Assembly (NCBI RefSeq): GCF_002803155.1
Contig: NZ_NNBP01000009.1
Location: 359,882-423,881, forward strand
DNA length: 64,000 nt
Source of the DNA: Streptomyces sp. CB02959
GTDB taxonomy: Bacteria; Actinomycetota; Actinomycetes; Streptomycetales; Streptomycetaceae
Direction of reading: 5' to 3'
Within the stretch, counting starts at the first letter, position 1. Each line of letters opens with the position of its first letter. The notes beneath the pieces are model-generated. The model was not told the DNA's origin. It did no database searches and saw only the letters and a list, made by a program, of their open reading frames with translations. Shown piece after piece: positions 23,029 through 31,216 of this stretch. The position numbers and the translations under genes are program-made.

Positions 23029-24552
23029 ATGTCCTCCAGCAAGCACAGCCAGGAGTTGCGCCGCCTCGCACGCTCCGTCCTCCAACCGGGATTCGTGGGC
23101 ACCGAGGCACCGGACTGGGTACTGCGCGACATCGGCGACGGCCTGACCTCCGTCGTACTCTTCGCCCGCAACATCGTCTCGACCGAGCAGGTCGCCCGAC
23201 TGACCGACCAACTCCGCGCGGAAAACCCGGAGTTGATCGTCGCCATCGACGAGGAAGCCGGCGACGTCACCCGCATCGAGTCCTCGACCGGCGCCACCCG
23301 GCCCGGCAACTTCGCCCTCGGCACCGTGGACGACGCCGACCTCACCGCATCCGTCGCCCACGACCTGGGGCGCCAACTGCGGGCCGCCGGCATCAGCCTG
23401 GACTACGCGCCGAGCGTGGACGTCAACTCCAACCCCGACAACCCCGTCATCGGGGTCCGCTCGTTCGGCACCGAGGCCGCGCTCGTCTCCCGCCACGCCG
23501 CCGCCTGGATCCGGGGACTCCAGTCGGCCGGCGTCGCCGCCTGCGCCAAACACTTCCCCGGCCACGGCGACGTCGCCGTCGACTCCCACCACGGCCTGCC
23601 CAGCTACGACGCCGACCTCGACGAGATCGCCGCACAGGCACTGCCCCCGTTCCGGGCCGCCGTGGCAGCCGGCGTGGGCGCGATCATGAGCGGCCACCTT
23701 CTGGTACCCGCGCACGACCCGCACCTGCCGGCCACCCTCAGCCCTCGCATCCTCCACGACCTGCTGCGCAAGGAGATCGGCTTCGACGGCCTCATCGTCA
23801 CCGACGCCATCGAGATGGGCGCCGTCGCGGACCGCCACGGCCTCGGCGGCGCCGCGGTCAAGGCCGTCGCCGCCGGCGCCGACGCGGTCTGCGTCGGCGG
23901 GGAGAACGCCGAGGAGTCCACCGTCGCCCTCCTCGCCGACGCGCTCGCCGACGCCACGTCCCGCGGGGAGCTCACCGAAGAGCGCCTCACGGAGGCCGCC
24001 GATCGCGTCCGGTCGTTCGCCGCGTGGTCACACCGGTTGGGCCAGGACGTCCCGGTCGATCCGATCCTCGGCGACATCGGCTTCGTCGCCGCCCGCCGCG
24101 CCCTGCACACGCACGGCCCGGACGGCGCCCTCCCCCTGACCGCCGCGCCGCACGTGGTGGAGCTGGTGCCCTCGACCAACCTCGCGATCGGCAACGAGAC
24201 GCCCTGGGGCGTCGCCGCACCGCTGCGCGAACGACTGCCCGGCACCACGTTCGTCCGCCTCCCGCACCGGCGACTCGCCGCCCGCCCCGAGATCCTGGCG
24301 CAGCACGCGCTGACGCCCGCCACCGGGCGCCCGCTGGTCGTCGTCGTCCGGGACGCCGCCCGGCACACCTGGATGGGCCGCGCCCTCGCCGACCTCACCA
24401 CCGCCCGCCCGGATGCCGTCGTGGTCGAGATGGGCCTGCCGAGCGACTCCCTCCCCGGAGCCGTCCGGATCTTCACGCACGGCGCCACCGCCGCCTCGGG
24501 TGTCGCCGCCGCGGAAGTCCTGGCCCACGGCCGCCCGGCCCGTCCGGCGTAG
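23029..24552 (+). CDS. GH3 beta-N-acetylglucosaminidase (NagZ-type)
   Basis: This 507-residue glycosidase has a GH3 barrel. GAGLD-type strands appear as LIVAIDEEAG and LDYAPSVDVNSNPDNPVIGVRSFG. The NagZ-specific loop KHFPGHGDVAVDSHHGLP (Lys174; the catalytic Asp-His acid/base dyad around residues 185-187) and the nucleophile Asp259 in IVTDAIEMG are both intact. A second domain follows (residues ~350-507). There is no signal peptide, so it should act in the cytoplasm on chitin- or peptidoglycan-derived GlcNAc saccharides. CGGAAGG precedes the ATG. Three DasR-like sites upstream fit a role in GlcNAc utilisation. Confidence 0.92.
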   Translation: MSSSKHSQELRRLARSVLQPGFVGTEAPDWVLRDIGDGLTSVVLFARNIVSTEQVARLTDQLRAENPELIVAIDEEAGDVTRIESSTGATRPGNFALGTVDDADLTASVAHDLGRQLRAAGISLDYAPSVDVNSNPDNPVIGVRSFGTEAALVSRHAAAWIRGLQSAGVAACAKHFPGHGDVAVDSHHGLPSYDADLDEIAAQALPPFRAAVAAGVGAIMSGHLLVPAHDPHLPATLSPRILHDLLRKEIGFDGLIVTDAIEMGAVADRHGLGGAAVKAVAAGADAVCVGGENAEESTVALLADALADATSRGELTEERLTEAADRVRSFAAWSHRLGQDVPVDPILGDIGFVAARRALHTHGPDGALPLTAAPHVVELVPSTNLAIGNETPWGVAAPLRERLPGTTFVRLPHRRLAARPEILAQHALTPATGRPLVVVVRDAARHTWMGRALADLTTARPDAVVVEMGLPSDSLPGAVRIFTHGATAASGVAAAEVLAHGRPARPA

Positions 24553-24691
24553 GTCTCGACCCGCCACCGACACCGCCCCCCAAGGCCCGATATGCACGCC
24601 TATACGGCCGAAAGTACGCAGCGGAGGCTGTTCGTCCCCTCCTACGATGCTCGCGGCCGGCGAAGCCGGCCACCAGGGGAGGGAGACAACC

Positions 24692-25063
24692 ATGCGCACG
24701 ATCATCCGCCGCGCCACCGCGGTCGCCGTCGCCGGCGTGGCCTTGACCGCGCTGGCGGCCGGCACCGCCGACGCCCGGGCCGCATCCGGACCATGGGCCG
24801 GATGCCCGTACGGGGCGGTCTGCGTCTATCCGCAGAACCAGGACCCGGCCGCCAGTCCCACCGACGTCTTCTGGAGCTACGGGGCGCGCAACCTCAGCAA
24901 CCAGTACGGGTGGCACTGGGTCCTCAACAACCAGTCGGGCGGCGCGCACGCCCGCCTGTGCACCGGCTCCGGCGGCGCGGGCTGCACCTACGACATGGCC
25001 GCGCAGAACGGCGTCTGGGCCGACCTGACACCGATCAACTCGATCACCCTCGACCGGCCCTGA
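24692..25063 (+). CDS. Small secreted protein of the peptidase-inhibitor I36 / beta-gamma-crystallin type
   Basis: This 123-residue protein has a signal peptide (RRATAVAVAGVALTALAAG, ending ADARA). The mature part carries GCPYGAVCVYPQN, then DVFWSYGARNLSNQYG, then VLNNQSGGAHARLC and GCTYDM. The cysteine pairing and the C-x-x-G-x-x-C-x-Y start are typical of the small secreted Streptomyces proteins grouped with SMPI-type metalloproteinase inhibitors. Whether it inhibits a protease is unknown. GGGAGGGAGA is a good ribosome site before the ATG. Confidence 0.75.
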   Translation: MRTIIRRATAVAVAGVALTALAAGTADARAASGPWAGCPYGAVCVYPQNQDPAASPTDVFWSYGARNLSNQYGWHWVLNNQSGGAHARLCTGSGGAGCTYDMAAQNGVWADLTPINSITLDRP

Positions 25064-25406
25064 GGCCGGGCGCGGCGACCGCGTTCCGTCGCGGCCGGGC
25101 CTGCGGCCACCCGCTGCCGACCCGGCCGCGACGGCGCCACCTCTCGATGCCGGGCCGGGCGTCGCAGGGTGGCGGCACGGCGCCGGTGGCGCGCGCACGC
25201 CCCGTCCGGACAGCACCGGGTGACCGCCGGTCGGCACACCGTCCTCCCCCGGACGGGCCCGTGGCCGCGTCGACAGCCATCCACCGGCCCCAGCGGTGCG
25301 GTCACGGTCGGTGGCGGGCCGCTACGCGGGCGACTGAGCCGCGCCGACGGCGAACACGACGGGCGGCGGGCGGCGGTCCCGCCCGGGGAGTGTTAGAAAT
25401 AGCAGC
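25064..25406. other. 343-bp gap without a gene
   Basis: It is GC-rich and I see no gene. Short inverted repeats just after 25064 (GCGAC ... GTCGC) might end the preceding transcript. The segment before 25407 (GAGTGTTAGAAATAGCAGC) is unusually AT-rich for the region and may hold the promoter of the phosphatase gene. Confidence 0.4.
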
Positions 25407-28109
25407 ATGGCCGCAGGGTCCGGCCGATACCGGCGCGCAACAGTACGGTCACTGACCGAACGACGCCCGCAGAGTCTCGCGGGGCAGGTCTTCCTGCTGC
25501 AACTCACCGTCGGCCTCCTCATCGTGCTGGGCGCGCTGGCGGCGCTGCTGCTGACGTCGCGGCACGACGCCGAGGAGGAGGCGCGCAGCCGCTCGGTGGC
25601 CGTCGCGGAGACGTTCGCCCACTCCCCCGGCGTCCAGACCGCGCTGAAGGCCCCCGATCCCTCGAAGATCCTGCAGCCGCTCACCGAGGTGGCCCGCAAA
25701 CGGGCCGGTGTCGACTTCATCGTGGTGATGAACACCCACGGCATCCGCTACACCCACCCGCAGCCCCAGCAGATCGGCCACCGGTTCGTCGGCAACATCG
25801 GCCCGTCGCTGGCCGGCCGGGTCCGCGTCGAGAGCGTGCACGGGCCACTCGGCCACGAGGTGCAGGCCATCGTGCCGATCACCGATCCGCACGGCTCGGT
25901 CGTGGGCCTGGTCTCCGCGGGCATGAAGGTGGCGAGCGTGAGCCGGGCGATCGCCGGGCACCTACCGGTGATCTTCGGCATCAGCGGCGCGGCACTGGCG
26001 CTCGCCACGGCCGCCACGGCGGTGATCACCACCAGGCTGCGGCGCCAGACCCGCGGGCTGGGGACCGTCGAGATGAGCCGCATGTACGAACACCACGAGG
26101 CGGTGCTGCACGCCGTGCGGGAGGGCGTGGTCATCGTCAGTGCCGAGGGCCGCCTGCTGCTGGCCAACGACGAGGCCAGACGGCTGCTCACGCTGCCCGA
26201 GGACGCCGAGGGGCAGGAGGTGTCCGAGCTGCCCGGCCTCGCCCCGGGGCTGGCCGGCCTCCTGGCGTCGGGCCGGACCGCCACCGACGAGATCCACCAG
26301 GCGGGTGGCCGGCTCCTCGCGGTGAACCAGCGGCCCACCGACCGGCACGCCGCCGGCATGGGGACGGTCACCACCATCCGCGACTCCACGGAACTGCGAC
26401 TGCTCTCCGGCCGCGCCGAGGTCGCCCACGAGCGCCTGCGGCTGCTCTACGAGGCCGGGGTGAGCGTCGGCACCACCCTCGACGTCGCCCGGACCGCCGA
26501 GGAGCTCGCGGAGGTCGCGGTCCCGCGGTTCGCGGACTTCGTCACCGTCGATCTGGCCGCCCCCGTTCTGCGCGGCGACGAGCCGGCCGGGAGCGGCACC
26601 CAGCAGATGCGCCGCACCGCCGCGCACGGCATCCGCTCCGACCACCCCTTCCACCCCGCCGGCACACCGATCACGTTCGTGGACGACACGCCCCAGGCCC
26701 GCGGGATGACCAACGGACACTCCCAGGTCGTCCCGGACCTGTCGGCGACCCCCGCGTGGCAGTTGCAGGACCCGGAACGGTCCCGGCGCGTCCTGGCGTG
26801 CGGCATCCACTCGCTGATCACCACACCGCTGAAGGCCCGCGGCAACATCCTGGGCGTGGCCAACTTCTGGCGGGCGCAGGAGTCCGAGCCCTTCGACGAC
26901 GAGGACCGGTCGCTGGCCGAGGAGCTGGTGGCGCGCGCCGCGCTGAGCATCGACAACGCCCGGCGGTACACGCGGGAACACGCACTGGCGGTGACCCTGC
27001 AACGCAGTCTGCTGCCGCGCACGCTGCCCGAGCAGAGCGCCATGGAGGTGGCCCACCGCTACCTGCCCGCCCAGTCGGGGGTGAGCGGCGACTGGTTCGA
27101 CGTCATCCCGCTGTCCGGCAGCCGGGTCGCGCTGGTCGTCGGGGACGTCGTCGGCCACGGACTGCACGCCGCGGCGACCATGGGGCGGCTGCGCACCGCG
27201 GTGCACACGTTCTCCACGCTCGACCTCACGCCCGACGAGCTGCTGGGCCACCTCAACGACCTCGTCGACCAGATCGACCAGGAGGAGGCGGAGGCCGGCA
27301 GCGGCACCGTCATCACCGGCGCCACCTGCCTGTACGCGATCTACGATCCGGTCTCCCGGCGCTGCGACATGGCCCGGGCCGGCCATCCGCCGCCGGCACT
27401 GGTCCACCCCGACGGCACCGTCGAGTTCCCGGACCTGCCGGCCTGCCCGCCCCTGGGGCTGGGCGGCGTGCCCTTCGAGACCACGGAGCTGCACCTGCCC
27501 GAGGGCACCCAGATCGTCCTGTACACCGACGGGCTGGTCGAGGAACGCACCCGGGACTTCGACGTGGGCATGGAGCTGCTGCGCGCGGCGCTGTCCCATC
27601 CGGGCCGGTCCCCGGAGGAGAACTGCCGGGCGGTGCTCGACCGGCTGCTCCCGGACCGCCCGCGGGACGACGTGGCGCTGCTGATCGCCCGCACCCGCGT
27701 ACTCGGCCCGGACCGCGTCGCCGCATGGGACGTGCCGTTCGACCCCGCGGCCGTCGCCGGGATGCGCTCCAGCCTCTCCGACAAGCTCGCCGAGTGGGGC
27801 CTGGACGAACTCGCCTTCGCGACGGAGCTGGTGATCAGCGAGTTGATCACCAACGCGATCCGCTACGGCTCACCGCCGGTGAAGGCGCGGCTGCTGCGGG
27901 ACCGCAGCCTCGTCTGCGAGGTGGCCGACGGCAGCAACACCTCGCCCCACCTCCGGTACGCGGCGACGACGGACGAGGGCGGGCGCGGACTGTTCCTGGT
28001 GGCCCAGCTCACCGAGCGCTGGGGCACCCGCTACACACCGCAGGGCAAGGTCATCTGGGCGGAGCAGCCCCTGCCCCCGAACGGCCCCGGCGGGTCCGCC
28101 GCCCCGTAG
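25407..28109 (+). CDS. Membrane sensor SpoIIE-type PP2C phosphatase with PAS, GAF and ATPase domains
   Basis: This 900-residue multidomain regulator begins with TM1 at ~24-50, an extracytoplasmic Cache-like sensor at ~53-185 (VDFIVVMNTHGIRYTHP) and TM2 at ~186-211. A PAS domain (~228-335), a GAF domain (~350-520) and a SpoIIE/RsbU phosphatase (~540-755; GDWFDVIPL, GDVVGHGLHAA, YTDGLVEER, DDVALLIAR) follow. A HATPase_c domain (~770-890; ELITNAIRYG, GRGLFLVAQL) closes the protein. The same polypeptide thus carries an anti-sigma-factor-type kinase domain and the opposing phosphatase. It probably controls an anti-anti-sigma factor in response to an external ligand. No partner gene is adjacent. 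Confidence 0.9.
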   Translation: MAAGSGRYRRATVRSLTERRPQSLAGQVFLLQLTVGLLIVLGALAALLLTSRHDAEEEARSRSVAVAETFAHSPGVQTALKAPDPSKILQPLTEVARKRAGVDFIVVMNTHGIRYTHPQPQQIGHRFVGNIGPSLAGRVRVESVHGPLGHEVQAIVPITDPHGSVVGLVSAGMKVASVSRAIAGHLPVIFGISGAALALATAATAVITTRLRRQTRGLGTVEMSRMYEHHEAVLHAVREGVVIVSAEGRLLLANDEARRLLTLPEDAEGQEVSELPGLAPGLAGLLASGRTATDEIHQAGGRLLAVNQRPTDRHAAGMGTVTTIRDSTELRLLSGRAEVAHERLRLLYEAGVSVGTTLDVARTAEELAEVAVPRFADFVTVDLAAPVLRGDEPAGSGTQQMRRTAAHGIRSDHPFHPAGTPITFVDDTPQARGMTNGHSQVVPDLSATPAWQLQDPERSRRVLACGIHSLITTPLKARGNILGVANFWRAQESEPFDDEDRSLAEELVARAALSIDNARRYTREHALAVTLQRSLLPRTLPEQSAMEVAHRYLPAQSGVSGDWFDVIPLSGSRVALVVGDVVGHGLHAAATMGRLRTAVHTFSTLDLTPDELLGHLNDLVDQIDQEEAEAGSGTVITGATCLYAIYDPVSRRCDMARAGHPPPALVHPDGTVEFPDLPACPPLGLGGVPFETTELHLPEGTQIVLYTDGLVEERTRDFDVGMELLRAALSHPGRSPEENCRAVLDRLLPDRPRDDVALLIARTRVLGPDRVAAWDVPFDPAAVAGMRSSLSDKLAEWGLDELAFATELVISELITNAIRYGSPPVKARLLRDRSLVCEVADGSNTSPHLRYAATTDEGGRGLFLVAQLTERWGTRYTPQGKVIWAEQPLPPNGPGGSAAP

Positions 28110-28306
28110 CCCCACCGGCCTCCCGCAGGACCGCGACGCCCCTCCCCGTCCGCCGCGCAGGCCCGCGGCTCACCCCGACGGCCGGGTGGGCGTGCGCCGC
28201 GCGGGCGGGCTCCCCATGCTGGACCGGGAGCGGCCCACGATCCGGTGGTGCGCCCGGACGCACGGCGACCGGGCGCCCGACCACGTCGCGGAGGAGCGGA
28301 GAGTTC

Positions 28307-28543
28307 ATGAGGCTTGTCGTCGACCTCAACCGGTGTCAGGGATACGCCCAGTGCGCCTTCCTGGCACCGGACGTGTTCACCATGCACGGAGACGAGGCGC
28401 TGATGTACGACCCGCAGGCCGATGACGCGCAGCGGGAGAACGTCCGTAGGGCCGTGGACGCCTGCCCCGTGAAGGCCATCACCCTCGACTACGCGGACCT
28501 GGACGGGGCCGAGGAGAAGGCGGGTGCGTCCCGTGTCGATTAA
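28307..28543 (+). CDS. Small [3Fe-4S]-type ferredoxin for P450s
   Basis: This 78-residue ferredoxin has CQGYAQC, then a Pro-containing PDVF, and further on CPVKAI. That gives three cluster cysteines, with the middle position of the usual four-cysteine motif replaced, as in Streptomyces P450 ferredoxins of the SuaB/SoyB type. It should carry electrons to a cytochrome P450. The ATG follows GGAGCGGAGAG. Its 3' end overlaps the reductase gene by about 20 bp, and a P450 gene follows that, so the three form one electron-transfer operon. Confidence 0.9.
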   Translation: MRLVVDLNRCQGYAQCAFLAPDVFTMHGDEALMYDPQADDAQRENVRRAVDACPVKAITLDYADLDGAEEKAGASRVD

Positions 28544-29927
28544 CGGGTATCTGGAGGCGTTCCGGCGCGAGGGGCGCATCGTCGTCGTCGGAGCGTCGCT
28601 GGCCGGTCTGCGGGCCGCCGAGACGCTGCGCGCGGAGGGTTTCGCGGGCACGCTCACCATGGTCGGCGACGAGCCCCACGAGCCGTACGACCGGCCGCCG
28701 CTGTCCAAGCAGGTCCTGCTGGGCAAGGTGCCGGCCGATCACACCCGGTTGCCGAGGCGTCGCCCCATCGACGCGCAGTGGCGGCTCGGGGCGGCGGCCA
28801 CCGGGCTGGATCTGGCCGGCAAGCGGGTGCGGCTCGCCGACGGCGACACGCTCGACTACGACCGGCTGCTGATCACCACCGGGGTCCGGGCCCGTCCCTG
28901 GCCGCACGAGATGGAGGCCGACCTGGACGGGGTCTTCGTGCTGCGCACCCAGGACGACGCCGTGCGGCTGCACCGCCGGCTCCGGGCCGGTCCGCACCGG
29001 GTGCTGGTGATCGGGGCCGGCTTCACCGGCTCGGAGATCGCGTCGGCCTGCCGTGAGCGGGGCGTGCCGGTCACCGTGGCGGAACGCGGGGCGGCCCCGC
29101 TGGTCGGCGCGCTCGGCGGAGTGGTCGGCGAGGTCGCCGCCGAACTCCAGCGCGCGCACGGTGTCGACCTGCGATGCGGCGTCCAGGTCACCGGGCTGGA
29201 GGGGGACTCCGCCGGCCGGGTGCGGAAGGCGCACTTCTCGGACGGCAGCGCGGTCGAGGCGGAGATCGTGGTCGTCGCGCTGGGCGCCACCCGCAACACC
29301 GAGTGGCTCGCGGACTCCGGTCTGGGCGCCGGCCCGCGCGGTATCGCCTGCGACGCCGGGTGCCGCGCCTTCGACGTACGGGGCATCGTCACGGACGACG
29401 TCTTCGTCGCCGGTGACGTGGCCCGCTCTCCGCATCCGCTCTTCGGCTACCAGTTCCTGTCGCTGGAGCACTGGGGCAACGCGGTCGCCCAGGCGGAGGT
29501 CGCGGCCCACAACATGATCAGTGCCAGCGCCGAGCGGCGGCCCCACCTGTGGATGCCGTCCTTCTGGTCCGCGCAGTTCGGGGTGAACATCAAGTCCGTC
29601 GGTGTGCCGCCGATGGCCGACCAGATCATCGTCACCCAGGGGTCGCTCGCCGAGCAACGCTTCACCGCGGCCTACGGCCACCAGGGGCGGGTCATCGCCG
29701 CGGTCACCTTCGACCAGGCGAAGTGGCTGGACTTCTACGAGCGGCAGATCGAGCAGGCCGCGCCTTTCCCGCCGGAGTTCACCACGGTCGACCGGCGCCC
29801 GGAAGGGCTCCATCCGGTGTCGGCCGGCTTCCCGGACCCCTCGCAGCCCAGCCACGGCCCCACCGTCACCCTCAGCGGGTACTCCCCGACCGACCGGCGC
29901 GTCTCGTTCACCCCGCGACGCGCCTGA
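28524..29927 (+). CDS. NAD(P)H-dependent ferredoxin reductase (FAD)
   Basis: This 467-residue flavoprotein resembles putidaredoxin- and rhodocoxin-reductase. The FAD-binding motif VVVGASLAGLRAAETLR is near residue 19, PYDRPPLSK follows, and the NAD(P)-binding motif VLVIGAGFTGSEIA is near residue 160. VFVAGDVA appears near 293, and the C-terminal reductase domain with W-x-x-Q/F-G-x-N-I (WSAQFGVNIKSVG) follows. It passes electrons to the overlapping upstream ferredoxin. GTG 28524 lies right after GGAGAAGG; GTG 28533 is an alternative. It sits 53 bp before the P450 it probably serves. Confidence 0.9.
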   Translation: MRPVSINGYLEAFRREGRIVVVGASLAGLRAAETLRAEGFAGTLTMVGDEPHEPYDRPPLSKQVLLGKVPADHTRLPRRRPIDAQWRLGAAATGLDLAGKRVRLADGDTLDYDRLLITTGVRARPWPHEMEADLDGVFVLRTQDDAVRLHRRLRAGPHRVLVIGAGFTGSEIASACRERGVPVTVAERGAAPLVGALGGVVGEVAAELQRAHGVDLRCGVQVTGLEGDSAGRVRKAHFSDGSAVEAEIVVVALGATRNTEWLADSGLGAGPRGIACDAGCRAFDVRGIVTDDVFVAGDVARSPHPLFGYQFLSLEHWGNAVAQAEVAAHNMISASAERRPHLWMPSFWSAQFGVNIKSVGVPPMADQIIVTQGSLAEQRFTAAYGHQGRVIAAVTFDQAKWLDFYERQIEQAAPFPPEFTTVDRRPEGLHPVSAGFPDPSQPSHGPTVTLSGYSPTDRRVSFTPRRA

Positions 29928-29980
29928 CCCGGGTACGCCGACAGGTCACCTCCGACCGCAGCACCTTGGAAGGAACCCCC

Positions 29981-31216
29981 ATGACGTCGGTCGCACTCCT
30001 GGGCCAGATCCTCGACTACGCCAACCGGCCCGACCCGTACCCGCTCTACGCCGAGCTCCGCAGGACACCGGTGGTGCGCGATGAGGCGGGTCCCTATCTG
30101 GTCAGCACCTACTGGGAGATCAAGGGGCTGCTGCACGACCCACGGATCAGTTCGGACGCCCGCAACCTGACGCCCGAGGCGGCCGAGGCCACCGGCCAGG
30201 TCGAGGATCCCAACCTGCCGCCGTCGTTCCTCCGGCTCGATCCGCCGGAGCACGACCGGCTGCGCCGGCAGGCCATGCGCCCGTTCGGCCCGCCGCACAC
30301 CCCGCGCCGGGTGTTCGACATGCACGGCGAGCTGGCCGGGATCGTCACCGGCCTCGTCGACGGCCTGCGCGGCCGCGACACGATCGATCTCGTCGACGAC
30401 GTGTCCTACCCGTTCCCGGTCACCGTGATCTGCCGGATCCTGGGCGTCCCGCGCGAGGACGAGTCGCACTTCCACGAGTGGGCCGACACCATCGCCGCCG
30501 GCCTCGACCCGGTCGGTACTGCCGAGGAGCGCGCGGCCAGGGCGCAGGCCGTCCGGCAGGCCCGGGGCGACCTCGCGGCGTATCTCGCCGGGCTGATCGA
30601 GGAGCGTCGGCGGGCGCCCCGGGACGACATGCTGTCCGCCATGGCCGCCGACCACGGCCCGGACGGGCAGATGTCACCGGTGGAGATGATCACCACGTCG
30701 GTGCTGCTGCTGATCGCCGGCCACGAGACCACGGTCAACCTCATCACCAACGGGATGCTCACCCTGATGCGGAACCCGGACGTGCTCCAGCGGTTGCGTG
30801 CCGAGCCCGGTCTGGTGGTGCCGCTGGTCGAGGAGTTGCTGCGGTTCGAGCCGCCCGTGCAGATGCTGCCGCAGCGCACGACGTTGGCCGACATCGAGAT
30901 CGCCGGGACCGTCATCCCCAAGGGCGCGTCGCTCTACCTCATGGTGGCCTCCGGCAGCCGGGACCCGCAGCGCTTCACCGATCCCGACCGGTTCGTCCCC
31001 GACCGCCCCGACAACCAGCACCTGGGCTTCGGCCACGGTCTGCACAACTGCTTCGGCGCTCCCCTGGCCCGGCTGGAGGCACAGCTCGCCCTGACCGAGC
31101 TGGTCCGCCGACTCGACGCCCCGCAACTGGTCGAGGATCCGCCCCCGTACCGGCAGAACGCGGTGCTGCGCGGTCCCCGGCACCTGCCGCTCACCATCGC
31201 CGGGGTCAGGGACTGA
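29981..31216 (+). CDS. Cytochrome P450 linked to ferredoxin and reductase
   Basis: This is a 411-residue bacterial P450. The I-helix has IAGHETT, the K-helix EELLRFEPP, and the heme loop FGHGLHNCFG with Cys357 as the thiolate ligand. The ATG follows GGAAGGAAC. With the ferredoxin and ferredoxin reductase directly upstream this forms a complete three-component monooxygenase, so it can be supplied with electrons locally. The substrate is unknown and no biosynthetic core gene adjoins. Its last 11 bp overlap the 3' end of the convergent GH15 gene. Confidence 0.92.
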   Translation: MTSVALLGQILDYANRPDPYPLYAELRRTPVVRDEAGPYLVSTYWEIKGLLHDPRISSDARNLTPEAAEATGQVEDPNLPPSFLRLDPPEHDRLRRQAMRPFGPPHTPRRVFDMHGELAGIVTGLVDGLRGRDTIDLVDDVSYPFPVTVICRILGVPREDESHFHEWADTIAAGLDPVGTAEERAARAQAVRQARGDLAAYLAGLIEERRRAPRDDMLSAMAADHGPDGQMSPVEMITTSVLLLIAGHETTVNLITNGMLTLMRNPDVLQRLRAEPGLVVPLVEELLRFEPPVQMLPQRTTLADIEIAGTVIPKGASLYLMVASGSRDPQRFTDPDRFVPDRPDNQHLGFGHGLHNCFGAPLARLEAQLALTELVRRLDAPQLVEDPPPYRQNAVLRGPRHLPLTIAGVRD

